Below, one piece after another: positions 42,915-54,189 of a DNA stretch of 62,000 nt; positions within the stretch are counted from its first letter, which is position 1, and each line of letters starts with the position of its first letter. Under the pieces are notes generated by a model that was not told where the DNA came from, did no database searches, and saw nothing but the letters and a program-made list of their open reading frames with translations. A program made the translations under genes and the position numbers. The stretch is from Mesostigma viride (taxonomy: Eukaryota > Streptophyta > Mesostigmatophyceae > Mesostigmatales > Mesostigmataceae), in assembly GCA_009746045.1 (NCBI GenBank), contig RPFO01000065.1, forward strand, positions 5,469,412 through 5,531,411. Reading direction: 5' to 3'.

Positions 42915-45900
42915 TCAGTAACCATCCCATCGGCCGTTCTGCTGCGCCATCGTCGTCGATGTCACCGTCTGCGGATAGTTCAAGCCGCCGTCGCTGCCGG
43001 CCGGGCACCCGTCCACCATACCGCGTGACCCATAGAACCCGCCGGCCTGGCTCTTCTCGTCAAAGGGCTTGCCCATGCTGCTCTGCAGGGAGGGGAACCC
43101 TGCATCCAGGTTGAAGAACGGCGAGTCCTCACCCTTGTACATTTCCCCCATGCCGGGCGTGCTCAGGCACACGTTGCCATTCCCGCCCAGGGAACCCCAG
43201 AAGAAGCTGTTCCCACCGGCCTGGCTGCGCATCCCGCTCGTCTCCAGGTCCGAGAACGGGCCACCGCTGCTGCGGTGGAAGGGGGACGACAGGCACATGC
43301 TCGGGGAGACGTCCGCCCCGGAGAGCATGACCCCCGAGTCCGAGAGCGGGCCCGAGAAGAAGAGGTTGGACACGCACGAGTCCGAGAGACAGCTGGCGTC
43401 TGCACTGCGCAGGATCATCCCCGGGCCGCTCCCGCTGGCACTGCCCAGCAACGCCGAGCGCTCCAGCCCCCTGGACCCGCCCAGGGTCGTCCCCGAGTGC
43501 TCGCTGCCCCGCATGTCCATCGACCATGCGGAGGACATGCTGCCGCTGGCTGCACCACCCTGGCTGTTACTGCCACCGCCCGCCGCCAGCCCACCGCCGG
43601 CAAACATGCTGCCGTCCTCGCCGCCGCCGTTGTTGTTGCTGCTGCTGAGGCCCATGCGGTTGTCTAACCCTTGGAGCTGGCCGTTGCTGCCCGCTCGCTT
43701 GGTGAGCTGCATCTGGATGATGCGTCCGTTATCGGTGAGCGAGGCCGATGCCTTGTTGCCGCCCTTGCTACTGCTGTTGTTATTGTTGTTGGCGGCGTTG
43801 TCGCGCGGGACACCATGGCTGGCATCCTCCTCCTTGACCACATCCGCACGAGACGACCCGTCCAGCCCACCTTGGAGCCCCTGGCCGCCGCCTTCGCCCT
43901 GCCTCTGCTGCTGGAGGCAGTTCATGCCATTCTGGCCATCTACCCCAGCCGACGCATGTGCCTGCTGCCGCCACGCGAGCGCCTCCTCCTCCAGCTTCCA
44001 CCCCTTGTGCTTGTGCAGCAGCTGCTGCAAGGGGAGGCGGTGGAGGTCGCCAAAACTGGTCGCCTTACTGCTGCCCCCCATGTATCCCTCGCGCATCATT
44101 TCCATGAGCATGCCCTGTGTGTACGCCTCGAGCGCCGACGAGGACCCGTTGCCCCCGCTGTTGGCCCCGTCGGTCATGCCGTTCGAGCTGCCCATGGCGC
44201 CCATGCTCAGCAGGCCGCCGCAAGATCCGGCCGAGGAGAAGTTTCCCTCCCCGTTGTCCATGCGCGAGGACATGTCCCCTACCTGCGACACCCCATGGCT
44301 ATGGTTGTTATTGTTGCTGGTATTGCCACCGTTGTTGCTGTTCAGGGAGCCATTGTTGCCAAGCACCCAGCCACCTATTGCGTGCTTGGTGGCCATCTTC
44401 ATGCCCATGGGTGACATTCCCAGCCCGTCCACTCGCCCTTCCTGCGCGTCCGGAAACCCCACGCGGCCCCCGTTCGAGAGCATCGACGCGCCGTGCCGGC
44501 CCGGCCCACCCGCCACGTGCTGCATCGTGGACCGCGCCCAGTTTCCCCCGTCCTCGCTGCCACCACCCGCTCCGCTCTGGGGGCTCCCTGGGCCCAGCAT
44601 CCCACCACCGATGCCGATCCCCGTGAACGAGCCGAGCGAAGCCAGGTGGCGGATCGTGCCGCCCTTGAGCGACATGGGCATGCCGGCCGAGGCCATGGTC
44701 GTGCCCGTGTTGGTCGCCGCGTCGTTACCGCCGCTCGTGCTCATCTGGCCGCTGTCACCCACAAGGAATGAGACTGTCTGCTGGCTGCTGTAACACCCAC
44801 TGCTGCCAGCCGCATTGGCACCTGCGGTACCGCTCATGCTTCCCCCGCTCACCTGCGTGTGCGAGTCCCCCCCATTGTCGCCAATGCCGCGCAGGCTGCT
44901 GCTGCCCATCTCGCTGCCCGCCAGGTCACTCAAGCCCGCGCCACTGCCACCGCCCATACCGTACCGCCCCAGCAGCGCCGAGCGCGCCATGCCCAGCGCG
45001 CCGTTCATGTATAACGGGGGCGTGCCCAACGGCATACCCCCGCCGCCCATCCACGTTGGCTTCTGGGCCATGGCCATCATCCCTTGCTGTGACTGCGGGC
45101 CCATGTCCTGTGCCGATGGGCCCACCCCAGTGGACCCAAAGCCCTGCTGCTGCTGCTGCGATGTCGGTACCTGCTGCTGGCCGCCAACCCCACTGGCAGG
45201 GTTCATCGCCTCCACCCCGCTGTCCATAGCGCCTGGCATGCGCAGGTTGCTGCCGCTGCTGCTGCTGCTGCCCGCGTTGGTCTGGCGGCGCTTGTTCTTG
45301 AGCGTGTCCCCCCCGCCGTGCTTGCCCACCATGAACCCGCCATCATACCCGGCCGCCTCCAGTGCCGCCATGTTGTTGTTGCTGCAACTGCCCACGCCAC
45401 CCTTGTCCATGCTGGACCCATCCCCCTTGCAGCGCTTGCTGCTGCCACTGCCACCGCTCTCGGAGCAATCAATAGTTGTACAAAAGCCGCTGCCATTGCG
45501 GCCGTCATAGTTGCCGTACTGGGCGCCCCCGCCCCCACCGCCCATGCCAGCGCCATCCGCACCATTCCCGCCCCCGATCATGCTGTTGGTGTTATGGCTC
45601 TCGTTGTAGTTGCTGCTGCTTCCGTTGTTGCTCCCGCCCTCGTTGTCCCCATCATCACCACTGTCGTCACGCCCGCTACCGCTGTCATTGGCCCCACCAG
45701 GGGGCGGCGCCCACAGCGAGGGTGTGCACTGCCCGCCCGCGCTTGCCATTGCCATGCCCATCCCAATGCCCAGCCGCGCCTCCAGCTCTGCCTCCAGACT
45801 GCTCCCTGGGATTCCCCCCAGGGAAAGGTCCCTTGGGATCCCTCCCGCCAGGAACCGGCGGTGTGCCGCGTCCTCGGTCATCGCCCTCGACATCAACGCG

Positions 45901-47455
45901 ACCGCTGACCCTGGCCCACCGGTCGGGCCCGGCAGGCACAGGGGCCCCTGGTCGTGGATGGGGAGCCCCATCCCCGAGGGCACGCCCATCCCGACAGTGG
46001 TTGAGAAGGACGTGGTGGTGCGCGTGATGAGCACGAGAAGGCAGTCAGCGTAGCCCTCCAGGTCATACTCAAGCATGGACCACTTGGACAGGCCGCCCGC
46101 GTCCACCGAGACTGCCGGCTTGGAGTGGCCGCGCTCGATGTAGCTGAGGGAGGTCTTGTGGCCGAGGCCCGCGCACACGACGCGCTTGCCGGGGCCTTGC
46201 TGCTTCCACCGCCCACGCGGCGTGCGCCGCTTGCGCTTGCCGGTCACCGTGCGCGAGTTGTTTGACCCGCCAGCCTCGCCCGACCCGCCCTCGGAGTCAT
46301 CCACGTCCCCCGGCCCTGCGGACGGGCGGTAGAAGAAGAGCCAGCGGCCGCGCCAGAGCGTGCGCTTGCTCGACTGCGGGTGCTGCGCTGCCTGCGCTTG
46401 CTGCTGCTGCAGTACGGGCGCGACGCCTGTGGAGGCATTAGGGGCACGGGAAGTGGATGAGAGACAAGGACAGGGAGAGTGGACAAAAGAGCGCAGCAGG
46501 GAGAGAGAAAGTCAGGAAAAGGGATGCAAGGGCAGGACTGAGGTTGTGAGTGTAGGCGGGACCAGGTAGAGGGTAGGCGGGACCAGGTGGCTGGTTTCTT
46601 GAAAGGAGGTATGAGTAGGAAATAGCAGACGCGAGCGCAAACGATCAGGCAGTGAATTGCGCTCTGAGCCACGGTTGGACAGCACCAGCCAGAGCCCAGT
46701 CACGCATCCCGCCCCTCTCCAGTTGTGTGAGACGCCTTAGCCTCTGGCGAACTAATCAATCCGCAAAGGAAAGTGCGGTAAGGAACTATTTCAGTTACTG
46801 GTATTTACGGGTCCGCATCCGGTGGTGAGATATGTCCGGGTACTTCACAAACGCCTATAACATCAAGCCGGACCTGGAAGATCCCACGGGCACACGCACC
46901 TGGAAGATCCCACGGGTCGGCCATTATCCTGATCACGGGAACGTTTATGGGCGTCGCTATGCCCTCGCGGTGGCACTGCAGCATTCGAAGGCAAATGACG
47001 TCCATTTCCTTAGAGTCCGAAGGCAGATCCGGTTGCCCCAGCGGCCCTTGGTTGCACGGGGATGTGCACCCGTTAAACGACGGCCCGTTATCATCAGAGT
47101 CAAGTAAAAGTCTGCAAGGCAAACGATAGTCAACGCCACAACGACTCGGATAAGCACATCTTAACTAACCTCGCCTAAATAGATTATACAGACCGGAGGT
47201 GCTTAGAGAGAGAAAACAAATCATATTGCATCGCCGACCAGTCTGCTGTAAACAAGTAAAATCGATAACCTCATGAAAAAAGAACAAACAGCAAAAGGAA
47301 AACAGGAAATGTCCCAAAGAAAAGCACCTGTCGTTGCAGTCGTAAATGTCCAACGGTAGGTTCCCGTCTCCGGGAAGAAAATGCTTCATACGCCCTCCAT
47401 CCATGTCAGCAGGTGGGGCTTCCTCCGCAAAGTCCCGATACCTATTTGCATGCAT
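42915..47455 (-). CDS. NAC-like transcription factor with a giant low-complexity tail
   Basis: Proposed exons: 47455-47328, 47111-46900 and 46426-42915 (TGA), about 1283 codons. Both introns are GT-AG; phases 2 and 1 match on each side. The spliced N-terminal part shows marks of a plant NAC DNA-binding domain, in order: DPWDLP (subdomain C; 46902-46919), RWLFFYRP (about 46327-46350), GRWKQQGPGKR (about 46180-46212), LSYIERGHSK (about 46120-46150) and KWSMLEYDL with LLVLITR (46030-46086). The usual LPPGFRFHPTDEE start is not evident. About 1000 residues rich in Gly, Ser, Asn, Met and Gln follow, with homopolymer runs, ending in an aromatic/acidic segment that could activate transcription. A role as nuclear transcription factor is inferred from the domain. 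The start ATG at 47455 is the first in frame; earlier exons are possible. Confidence 0.7.
46874..46920 (-). repeat. Duplicated 5' splice donor of NAC-like intron 2
   Basis: CCCGTGGGATCTTCCAGGT occurs twice, 26 bp apart on the minus strand. This gives donors after 46900 (chosen, because phase matches) and after 46874. Use of the second would add 26 bases and shift the frame. Confidence 0.8.
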
Positions 47456-49740
47456 CGACTTAAAAAACTCTAACTATAGTTCAACCAACTTCCATCATCG
47501 TCATCACGGCTGCCGAGCCTTCACAGCCTGAGCTTCCTGTCTTCTCGTCCTGGTGTCCTCAACGCGCCATTGCGAGGTGCCAACGTTTAGCCAATGCTCA
47601 AAGCTCGAAGCCTGTGATGATGAGGATGCGAAAAATCTACAGATATTTTCATCAAAAGCCATCTACGGACAAAATTGCAGGAAAAGGTCTCAGGATCTCC
47701 ATGTTTTTCGAGGCTCAGCAGCATCTCGCTTGTTGCTACTAAACAAAAATCTGCCAGCAGTACACTTTTGGACGTCCGTATCAAATCCATCGACTGACCT
47801 TTTGGATTCGCATCAGGTTGTGGCTTCGTAAGACCATAGGATGTCTAGGATCTTTACTCGAATGAACAGCTTTTATACACTGGGAGTCATCGCTAGGATG
47901 AAGCCTTTTGGTTGGGTTATTGTGAAACCGCCTTTTTGTACGGATACAGAAGGTAACGGTATCAGAGCGGTTACAAGCGGTTACGTCATGTGGGTTGAGC
48001 CAAGTGTGTTTACGTCAAGTGGACATGTGGACCGAGGTACTTTTCCACTTTTCCGGATGACACGACATGGGAGGTGGGCCACGAGGACAAGGGTTTGGGG
48101 ATCAACCATACATTCCTCCCTGCACCGCAGTTGCTCGCGTCTGAAACTTTACAGCAGGGAAAAGTCCTGCTGGCAGTATGAACGGTTGCGTTCAATGCGT
48201 TGCGTTGAGTTTGCTCGTTTCCCGCATCAAGCCGCATCATGCCGCGTAGATACGCGGAATGGATCTCTGAATTTCAGCAAGTTTTTGCGCCGCGCCCATG
48301 CTCATTCCTCGAAAACCAAGATCTCCTCGCGTAGGATTCTGTACGGCCCTGCTGTTTCCCTGAGCACTGCCTACGTGTGCAGTCAGATCCAAGCGGGCAG
48401 AGGTACAATATTACAAGCGATTTTCCAAATGGAAATTAAATATCCAACTTATTAAAAACTATATTAGTAAGAATATCGGATCATGGCAACACGATGACAC
48501 CGTTATCCTGCAACACAACAAAGCGTTACGTGCACGCCAACTCAAGCTCAGAGGTCGTTCAGGTAGCCGCGTACCTCCACGTACGTGGTTTGATTTCAAA
48601 CTATTTACTCAGTAAACAGCAGACAGAAAAAATGGGGCACCCCGGCTCTTCCTCTTCCATCATGCGACCGCAATAGAAAATATGTGCACCGGTTGCTAAT
48701 TGAACAGGGGGCTGCTTTGGGAAAATTCACTACTGTCTCTGGTGTGCTTTACAATTTGACAAGGTGCGCCTGCGTCCTGTCGAACTGAATCATTTGGCGG
48801 GGTGCCCTTCACTTGGCGTGCGTGTAAATGAAGTTATGCCCGAGTTTTTTCTTTGCTCATGGTCGCCTGCCTGGTGTAGAGAACTGATCGGAATTCAAGG
48901 CCAGGTAATGAATAGCAATTGCCACTGGCTCGCCGCTAACAAGATACATGTACCCTCTGCCCATCAATGTAGATTCTCGGTCATTCAAGGTTGAACGCAG
49001 CAAAAGGTTTGCGGCTGCTGGCGTAGGACCTCCTTGTCCGAACGTTATGACATGGGCCTCTTGAGGTTGGTGAAGATTAGTGCTGGTGTGCAGGCGTTGT
49101 GAGTTTAGAAGCGGGGGATTTACACCTTATTGGAAGCGGGAAGCCGATTACAGCTTCAGGGAAGCGCACCTGGCACATTTGCGGGAAGGTCAATCTACAC
49201 CGTGGAAACAAAGGGTCTAATTTATCCAGCGTCCCAGTCTCTCCACAAGAGCAGTCGAGAACTCGGGTTCTCTAAGGCGCGGTGCACTGGCCATTTATTA
49301 CATGGTGCCTTGGCAGTCATTGCACGCAGGCCGGGGTTGGGGCTTGTATTAGTTGTGTGCGTTTGCTCTAATGACGGTTGCAAGTTATTCGGGCCTGAAG
49401 CATGTGGGGCCTTTGACCATTAACTTCTACCCTACAGTGGGTGATTCCCATGTAAAAATCTGTTGTACTCAAACAGGGCAATAATAAACCGTCGCATCGA
49501 GTTGGTTTACAGGATGCACCGACAGGTCCTGAACGCAGGGTTTTCTACACATAGGTCGTTCGAGTCTTTGTATAACCTGGTATGCCTCACATTTCGGACG
49601 AGATTTGGCAGCGTAGGAGAGCATTTGCAGGACATCTTGCTCGCTCCAGACAGATAGACACCGACCTCGGTCTGGCCGGCCCCCAGCGGCTTGGCCAGGC
49701 GGGGCGGCATATCCTGACCTGGCCTGGCCCAAAGTATATT
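47456..49740. other. Upstream region of the NAC-like gene, no gene recognised
   Basis: About 2.3 kb without transposon marks or a domain-bearing frame. The longest frame, 47841-48455 (+, 204 codons), has a composition unlike the two host genes and no motif I recognise; I do not call it. Part of this stretch must hold the promoter of the minus-strand NAC-like gene. Confidence 0.4.
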
Positions 49741-49768
49741 CCTAGAAAGAAAGATTGGTAAACTTGCC

Positions 49769-50430
49769 ATGAACTATACACAGCAGTTGCTGGCCGACCT
49801 AGTAGTCCTAGCTAAGTTTGAACACCGCATTTCCTCCCTCTCTCTTGCTTGGACTGCTATGCAGAACAAGCTGAGGTGGAAGACCATTGTCCTGGTCCAC
49901 ACACCAGCCCCCGTGGGCAAGTCCCCCACCCTCCCCCACAGGAGAAAGGGGCGCTTTGCTGAGTAGTTAGGATTTTCTAGAGTAGTTAATATTTTCTAGA
50001 GTTCGCGTAGTTAGGTTTCGCGGCTTCGCTCATCTCCATCCATCCAGCAAGGGAATACTTGCTACATGATCTCCCAACGGAGTCATGTTATAAATTAAGT
50101 ACTTATAACTTAATTTTAATCGAGTCTTGAGGACCCGTTGTCTTGGTGCGTTAATCAATTAATTGATTATTGAGTCTTGTGTTCCCATTGGGGGACCACG
50201 GAGATCATCACTGGAGTCCCTGATTTAGATATCAAGGAGACAACCAGCGCAGGCTAGAAATCGGGATCAGAATCCGGACCTGATTTAGATCAAGTGACAC
50301 AACTATGATATCCCTTCTTTGGTCTGCCATGCAGAACAAGACGCGGTGGCAGAAGATTGTCAAGGCGCACACGCCAGCCCACGTGGGCAAGTTACCTCCC
50401 CCCAAGGGGCGGCGGCGTTTTGATGAGTAG
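49769..50430 (+). repeat. Two copies of a short coding-like remnant
   Basis: 49840-49966 and 50310-50430 both encode, on the plus strand, a peptide of the form SLxWxAMQNKxRWxKIV then HTPAxVGKxP and end (F)(A/D)E with TAG. Each is followed by GATTTTCTAGA(G/C)TAG. They look like the 3' end of an ORF and 3' UTR of an unidentified repeat. A (TTAA)-like tract and the hairpin AATCAATTAATTGATT lie between them (about 50154-50169). Confidence 0.5.
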
Positions 50431-50445
50431 GGTAGTTACGATTTT

Positions 50446-52300
50446 CTAGACTAGATAGCTTCGAGTTAGGTTAGTTCGATTACGCTGCTTCCTTCCACCC
50501 CCACCCATGCATCCCACCCAGGCAAGACCGATGCGCGTGTCCACATCGTCGGCGGTGTCAGGAAGCCAGCTCCCCAACAGCTTGAAGCGGTCGCGGAACG
50601 GGACCTCCGTCCCGTCGAGCAGGCGCGGCAGCGGTGGTGTACTGGAGGCCCCAATCACCATCGCCTCAGTTTTGACACTAATCTCCAACCCCACCGCCCA
50701 CGCCTCCAGGCCCAGACAGTCCAGCCAGGTCTGAATGTGCTCGGGGCTCTCGATGAGGGTGGTGTCATTCGCATAAATCAGGTCGGCAAGGCGGTAACCA
50801 CGTCTAACCCCGCCGTGCTCTTTCTCGTTAAGGATGTCCAAGCCTTGCTCGACCCCCTTAAGAGCAGTAAAGCGCGCACGTGCCCGGCGCATGACGTGAT
50901 CCACGACAATAATGAACAGGTATGGGGACAGGACACAACCTTGCCACACCCCGTGGATAAGGGGGAATGGTCGGGTGGTGCCTTCCGCAGTCCGCACTAC
51001 TGCCTGTGAGCCCTCATACAGTCGGCGAATGGCAGCAATAAACGCAGACCTGTGGTACCCGATCCAGAGCTAGGATGGCCCAAAGAGCCTCCCAGAGAAC
51101 CGTGTCAAAGGCCTTGATATAGTCAACAAAAATGAAGACCAGCTCGGCAAACTGTCAGGGGGAAGGCGACGCACCTCCTCCATCAACCGGCGCGCGACAA
51201 ACACAGCCATGACAGTGTTACGACCACGACGGAAACCCATCTGAGACTCACCCAGGTGTGGGTCCAGCGCGGCGCGGAGCCTGTGCAGCATCATGCGCAT
51301 GAAGACCTTCAGCGCGGCGCTCTGGAGGCAGACACCCCGGTAGTTGCCGGGGTCAGCAGCAGAGCCCTTCTTGTACAGCATGACGCGGATGGCCGTCTGC
51401 TGCCACTCAGCAGGCGGAGGCTCGTCAGAGAGCAGGACACGGTTGCACAACGCCAGCAGAAGATCCCTAACCGCCGGATCAGGGGTCTTCAGCAGCTCAG
51501 CAGAAAGGTGGTCGGCACCGACCGCCGCATCGTACAGCAGGCGAGCAAGGGCGCCGTCCAATTCCTTCAAAGTGAAGGGGGGGACGACGCCGTCAGTGGC
51601 AAGGCAGCCCTCCTGCAAGGCGGGGACTTGGTAGTCCGCGGCCGAGGAGGGGGGCACTGGCGGCGGCGGGGGTCCGGCGACCCCGAGGCGGGCGGCCGTC
51701 TCAGGGTGAAGCGGCGGGGCCGGGGGGCCGCGGGCCCCACCGGTGAAGGAAACATTGTGCATGGGCCACCAACCAGCGGTCAAGGCTGACCGGCGCCGTG
51801 CCGTCCCCCGTGTGCTCCACCGGGGTGCGCTGCCGCCGGCCGCCGAGCCGGTCGAGGTGGTACCACATGTCCTTGCCCTGGTTGCATGCGAGCCTGGCAG
51901 GCCTTGCATGGCATCCGCGATGTAGTGGGCCGCCTCCGCGTCCTGAGCGTGCTCGTACGTAGGCCTCCACGAGGGCGGCCTTGAGCACTGGTTTCTGCAG
52001 CGCTCGGGTCCCGGTTACGCTTGAGGCGGTGCCGGGCGGCCAAGACCTTGGGGTCCTGGCGGTAGAGCAGGCCGGGCCGGCGGCAGGGCATGACCGGCAG
52101 GTGCCGGGCCGCCAGCAACGGGGCACGGGCCGCAAAGCCCGCAAAAATGGCGGCGTTGGGGGCACCCTTGTCCAGCTCGTCGACGTCCGCCCGGGCGCCC
52201 AGGGCCGACAGGTACTCCCGTCGGCACCGGTTCCGCTCGTGCTCGGCGTCCGTCCAGTCCTCGGGATCTCCCCGCCGGGACCGGGCGTAGAGTGCTCAGA
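50446..52300 (-). pseudogene. Degraded LINE reverse transcriptase
   Basis: Minus-strand pieces 51909-51070 and 50997-50446 together follow the reverse-transcriptase order: LYKKGSAADPGNYRGVCL (finger region), QMGFRRGRNT, then, in another frame, VDYIKAFDTVLW (catalytic Asp motif), GVWQGCVLSPYLF, and IYANDTTLI where the usual YADD is YAND. Frames change near 51150 and again near 51060-51000. Upstream to about 52300 the linker region continues in mixed frames, and the endonuclease domain is not seen. It resembles APE-type LINEs more than the RLE family here (GVxQGCVLSP signature). Dead copy. Confidence 0.75.
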
Positions 52301-52684
52301 CCAGTCAGAGCATTGAAATTATGGCTGGCTTACGTGTAGAGCGACTAGATGACCTAGACGGTGGGGCCGGAAACAGCATGCTTGATCAGGGCGTGTGTTT
52401 CGAGCCTAACTGGCCGGGAGTGTCTAGTGGTGAGCACCATTGCTGCGATCGCTCTCCCACCATTTACGAGGAAATACCTGCAAATGGAAAACCACTGAAA
52501 AGGTCTAGCTAGTCAGTCATCACGTTAGCCACTAAGCCATGCCATGATTCCAAACGTCCAAGAACTGCACACGGTGCAAAGGCAAAAAGCCGGAGGACAG
52601 CACTTTCAAATGTGCGGCGGGAACCAAAAGCCCGCGTATGCCAGAAAACATCGTGTTGCTGCAGCGACGCGACGATGTGGACAA

Positions 52685-54022
52685 CTAGGTTGGCAAATAC
52701 GGGTACGGGGTATAATACGCGGACCTAAAATACGCGTATTATACGTGGGGGGTGTAAAATACGCGGCGGTAAAATACGCGACCGTTTTTGTGGTCCAATT
52801 GTCAGTCACCCAATTAGCACGCTCCTTGATGATGGTCATGCAGTTATTGCAACTGAAATTTGGTGTATATGCTTATTTATTAACATCTTCCATTAATTTA
52901 TGCCCTGCAATCCTATCTGATTATGATTTGTTAAATGCTGGGGGGAGCAGACTGCAACGGGAACTGTAAGGAATCAATTAATTAGTTAATTGTAAGGAAA
53001 GCCATCCACTATATAATGCATGAGAGGACATAAGACACAACTAACTTCTTCACGAGCAGCTCGCCACCCAACAACTTCCGAGAAGGAGGGGTGACGTGCC
53101 CTCCTTTGTATTGGATCATGCCGGCCACCATCTGCTTGAAAGAGGCGCTCTCAGCCGCATTGAAGGCAATGCCGTTCTCGATAAAAAATTCGGCAGCCAG
53201 CAGCTGGATACCTTGTTCGTCGACGGGAACCAGCCATTTGGTGATGCTCAGCTGGCCTTGATGCTTGCTGGGAACCGACGACAAGTCAGCCGGCGCAGCC
53301 CCTCCCATCTCCGCCATTGCCCTGTTCAAAGTGTGCACCTTCTTGGCGTCTGACTTCTGCAACTTGTTGTTAGCAATCCTGAGAAACCTGTTCCGGATAT
53401 TCGGTGGAATTTTGTCGCAGGGTAACACCCCTTCCCCTGCGATTCCGGCAAAGTGTGCACGGACTCGGAATACGCTTATTGGCCCCGCCTTGTAGGAGAA
53501 GTTCTTGTTGCAAAATGAGCAGAACATCCTCGACACATACTGCGTTGTGTTACTAACAGCATCCGTGACTGCTTCTTTCTTCTCGACAACGAAATCCCAT
53601 TCAGGCCCTTTCTTCGGCATGGCTGCAAATCGAAAATGGCTGCACACTATCGCACAGTCGCACTGGCCTCGTCCTCGCTATATTGCATTACACCGTCAGT
53701 AGCACAGCTGGCATTTGCTGTCATTATGCGTGATGTACCTAGTCCTAGCTGTCTCCTACCGGCCAAAGATTTTGCAAGGCTTGCGCTTTATGGAAAGAAC
53801 TGTACGCATCTACTTCTAGTAGTAAAAATCTCAAATGTGCAGTGAACGCGACGCGCCCAGAACCTGGGCACCGCGCCAGTGCCCGCTGCCCGCTGGTACC
53901 CCCGAAAAATTCTAAGTCCAAACCGCGTATTCTGAAGTAAAGTACGCGTACATACGGCGGAGGCCTTCAGTGTACGTTTTCCCGTACTTCTGCGGCTCCG
54001 TACGGCGTACTGACCAACCCGG
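52685..54022 (-). mobile_element. hAT transposon, 1.3 kb, perfect 8-bp target duplication
   Basis: GTGGACAA flanks both sides (52677-52684 and 54023-54030). Ends are CTAGGTTGGCAAATACGGG and, in reverse, CCGGGTTGGTCAGTACG: short imperfect inverted repeats with the GGTTGG core common in hAT. Subterminal regions are packed with ATACGCG/CGTATTA motifs (52700-52785, 53925-54010). The copy at 5700-5935 gives the empty site. The element holds only the N-terminal part of a transposase, so it cannot move by itself. Confidence 0.9.
53009..53620 (-). pseudogene. hAT transposase N-terminus, BED zinc finger
   Basis: ATG at 53620 (MPKKGPEWDFVVEKKEAVTD), 203 codons. A BED-type finger is shown by FCSFCNKNF followed by VRAHFAGIAGEGVLPCDKIP, where the C-x2-C pair and the downstream His bind zinc. 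Then EFFIENGIAFNAAESASF and HVTPPSRKLLGGELL match the pre-catalytic region of hAT transposases. The catalytic RNase-H fold and the C-terminal dimerisation (hATC) region are absent, since the protein runs into the element's end after LLVKKLVVS. A longer spliced form is impossible within the element. Truncated, though the remaining frame is intact. Confidence 0.8.
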
Positions 54023-54189
54023 GTGGACAACGACGAATCCAGTGCCAAGCTCGGAACGGCCGCAAAGGAGATCTGGCAGCACAGGGTTCAGATGTGCGGA
54101 GATACTATTATGCGATCCAGCCGGTCCACGACCTGTTTGTAGAGCTTGTGCCAAGGGGCGGCACTGATATCATAGTAAAAAAAAATAAA

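Larger units (their letters stand above)
52317..54170 (-). repeat. Unclassified dispersed repeat, copy 2, split by hAT
   Basis: 52317-52676 and 54031-54060 are colinear with 6137-5700 in reverse. The interrupted sequence GATGTGGACAGCGAATCC in copy 1 marks the empty site. Homology fades after about 54060. Confidence 0.65.

Noticed and set aside
43069-44793. 574-codon plus-strand frame opposite the NAC-like exon
   Set aside because: Antisense shadow of a GC-rich, low-complexity exon; Pro/Leu/Ser composition mirrors the Gly/Ser/Asn codons on the other strand.
47841-48455. 204-codon plus-strand frame upstream of the NAC-like gene
   Set aside because: No domain, no splice partner, composition unlike the two host genes; better explained as chance in the promoter-side region.
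53009-53620. BED-finger frame as a host transcription-factor gene
   Set aside because: It lies inside a 1.3-kb element with an exact 8-bp target duplication and shows hAT-specific sequence after the finger.
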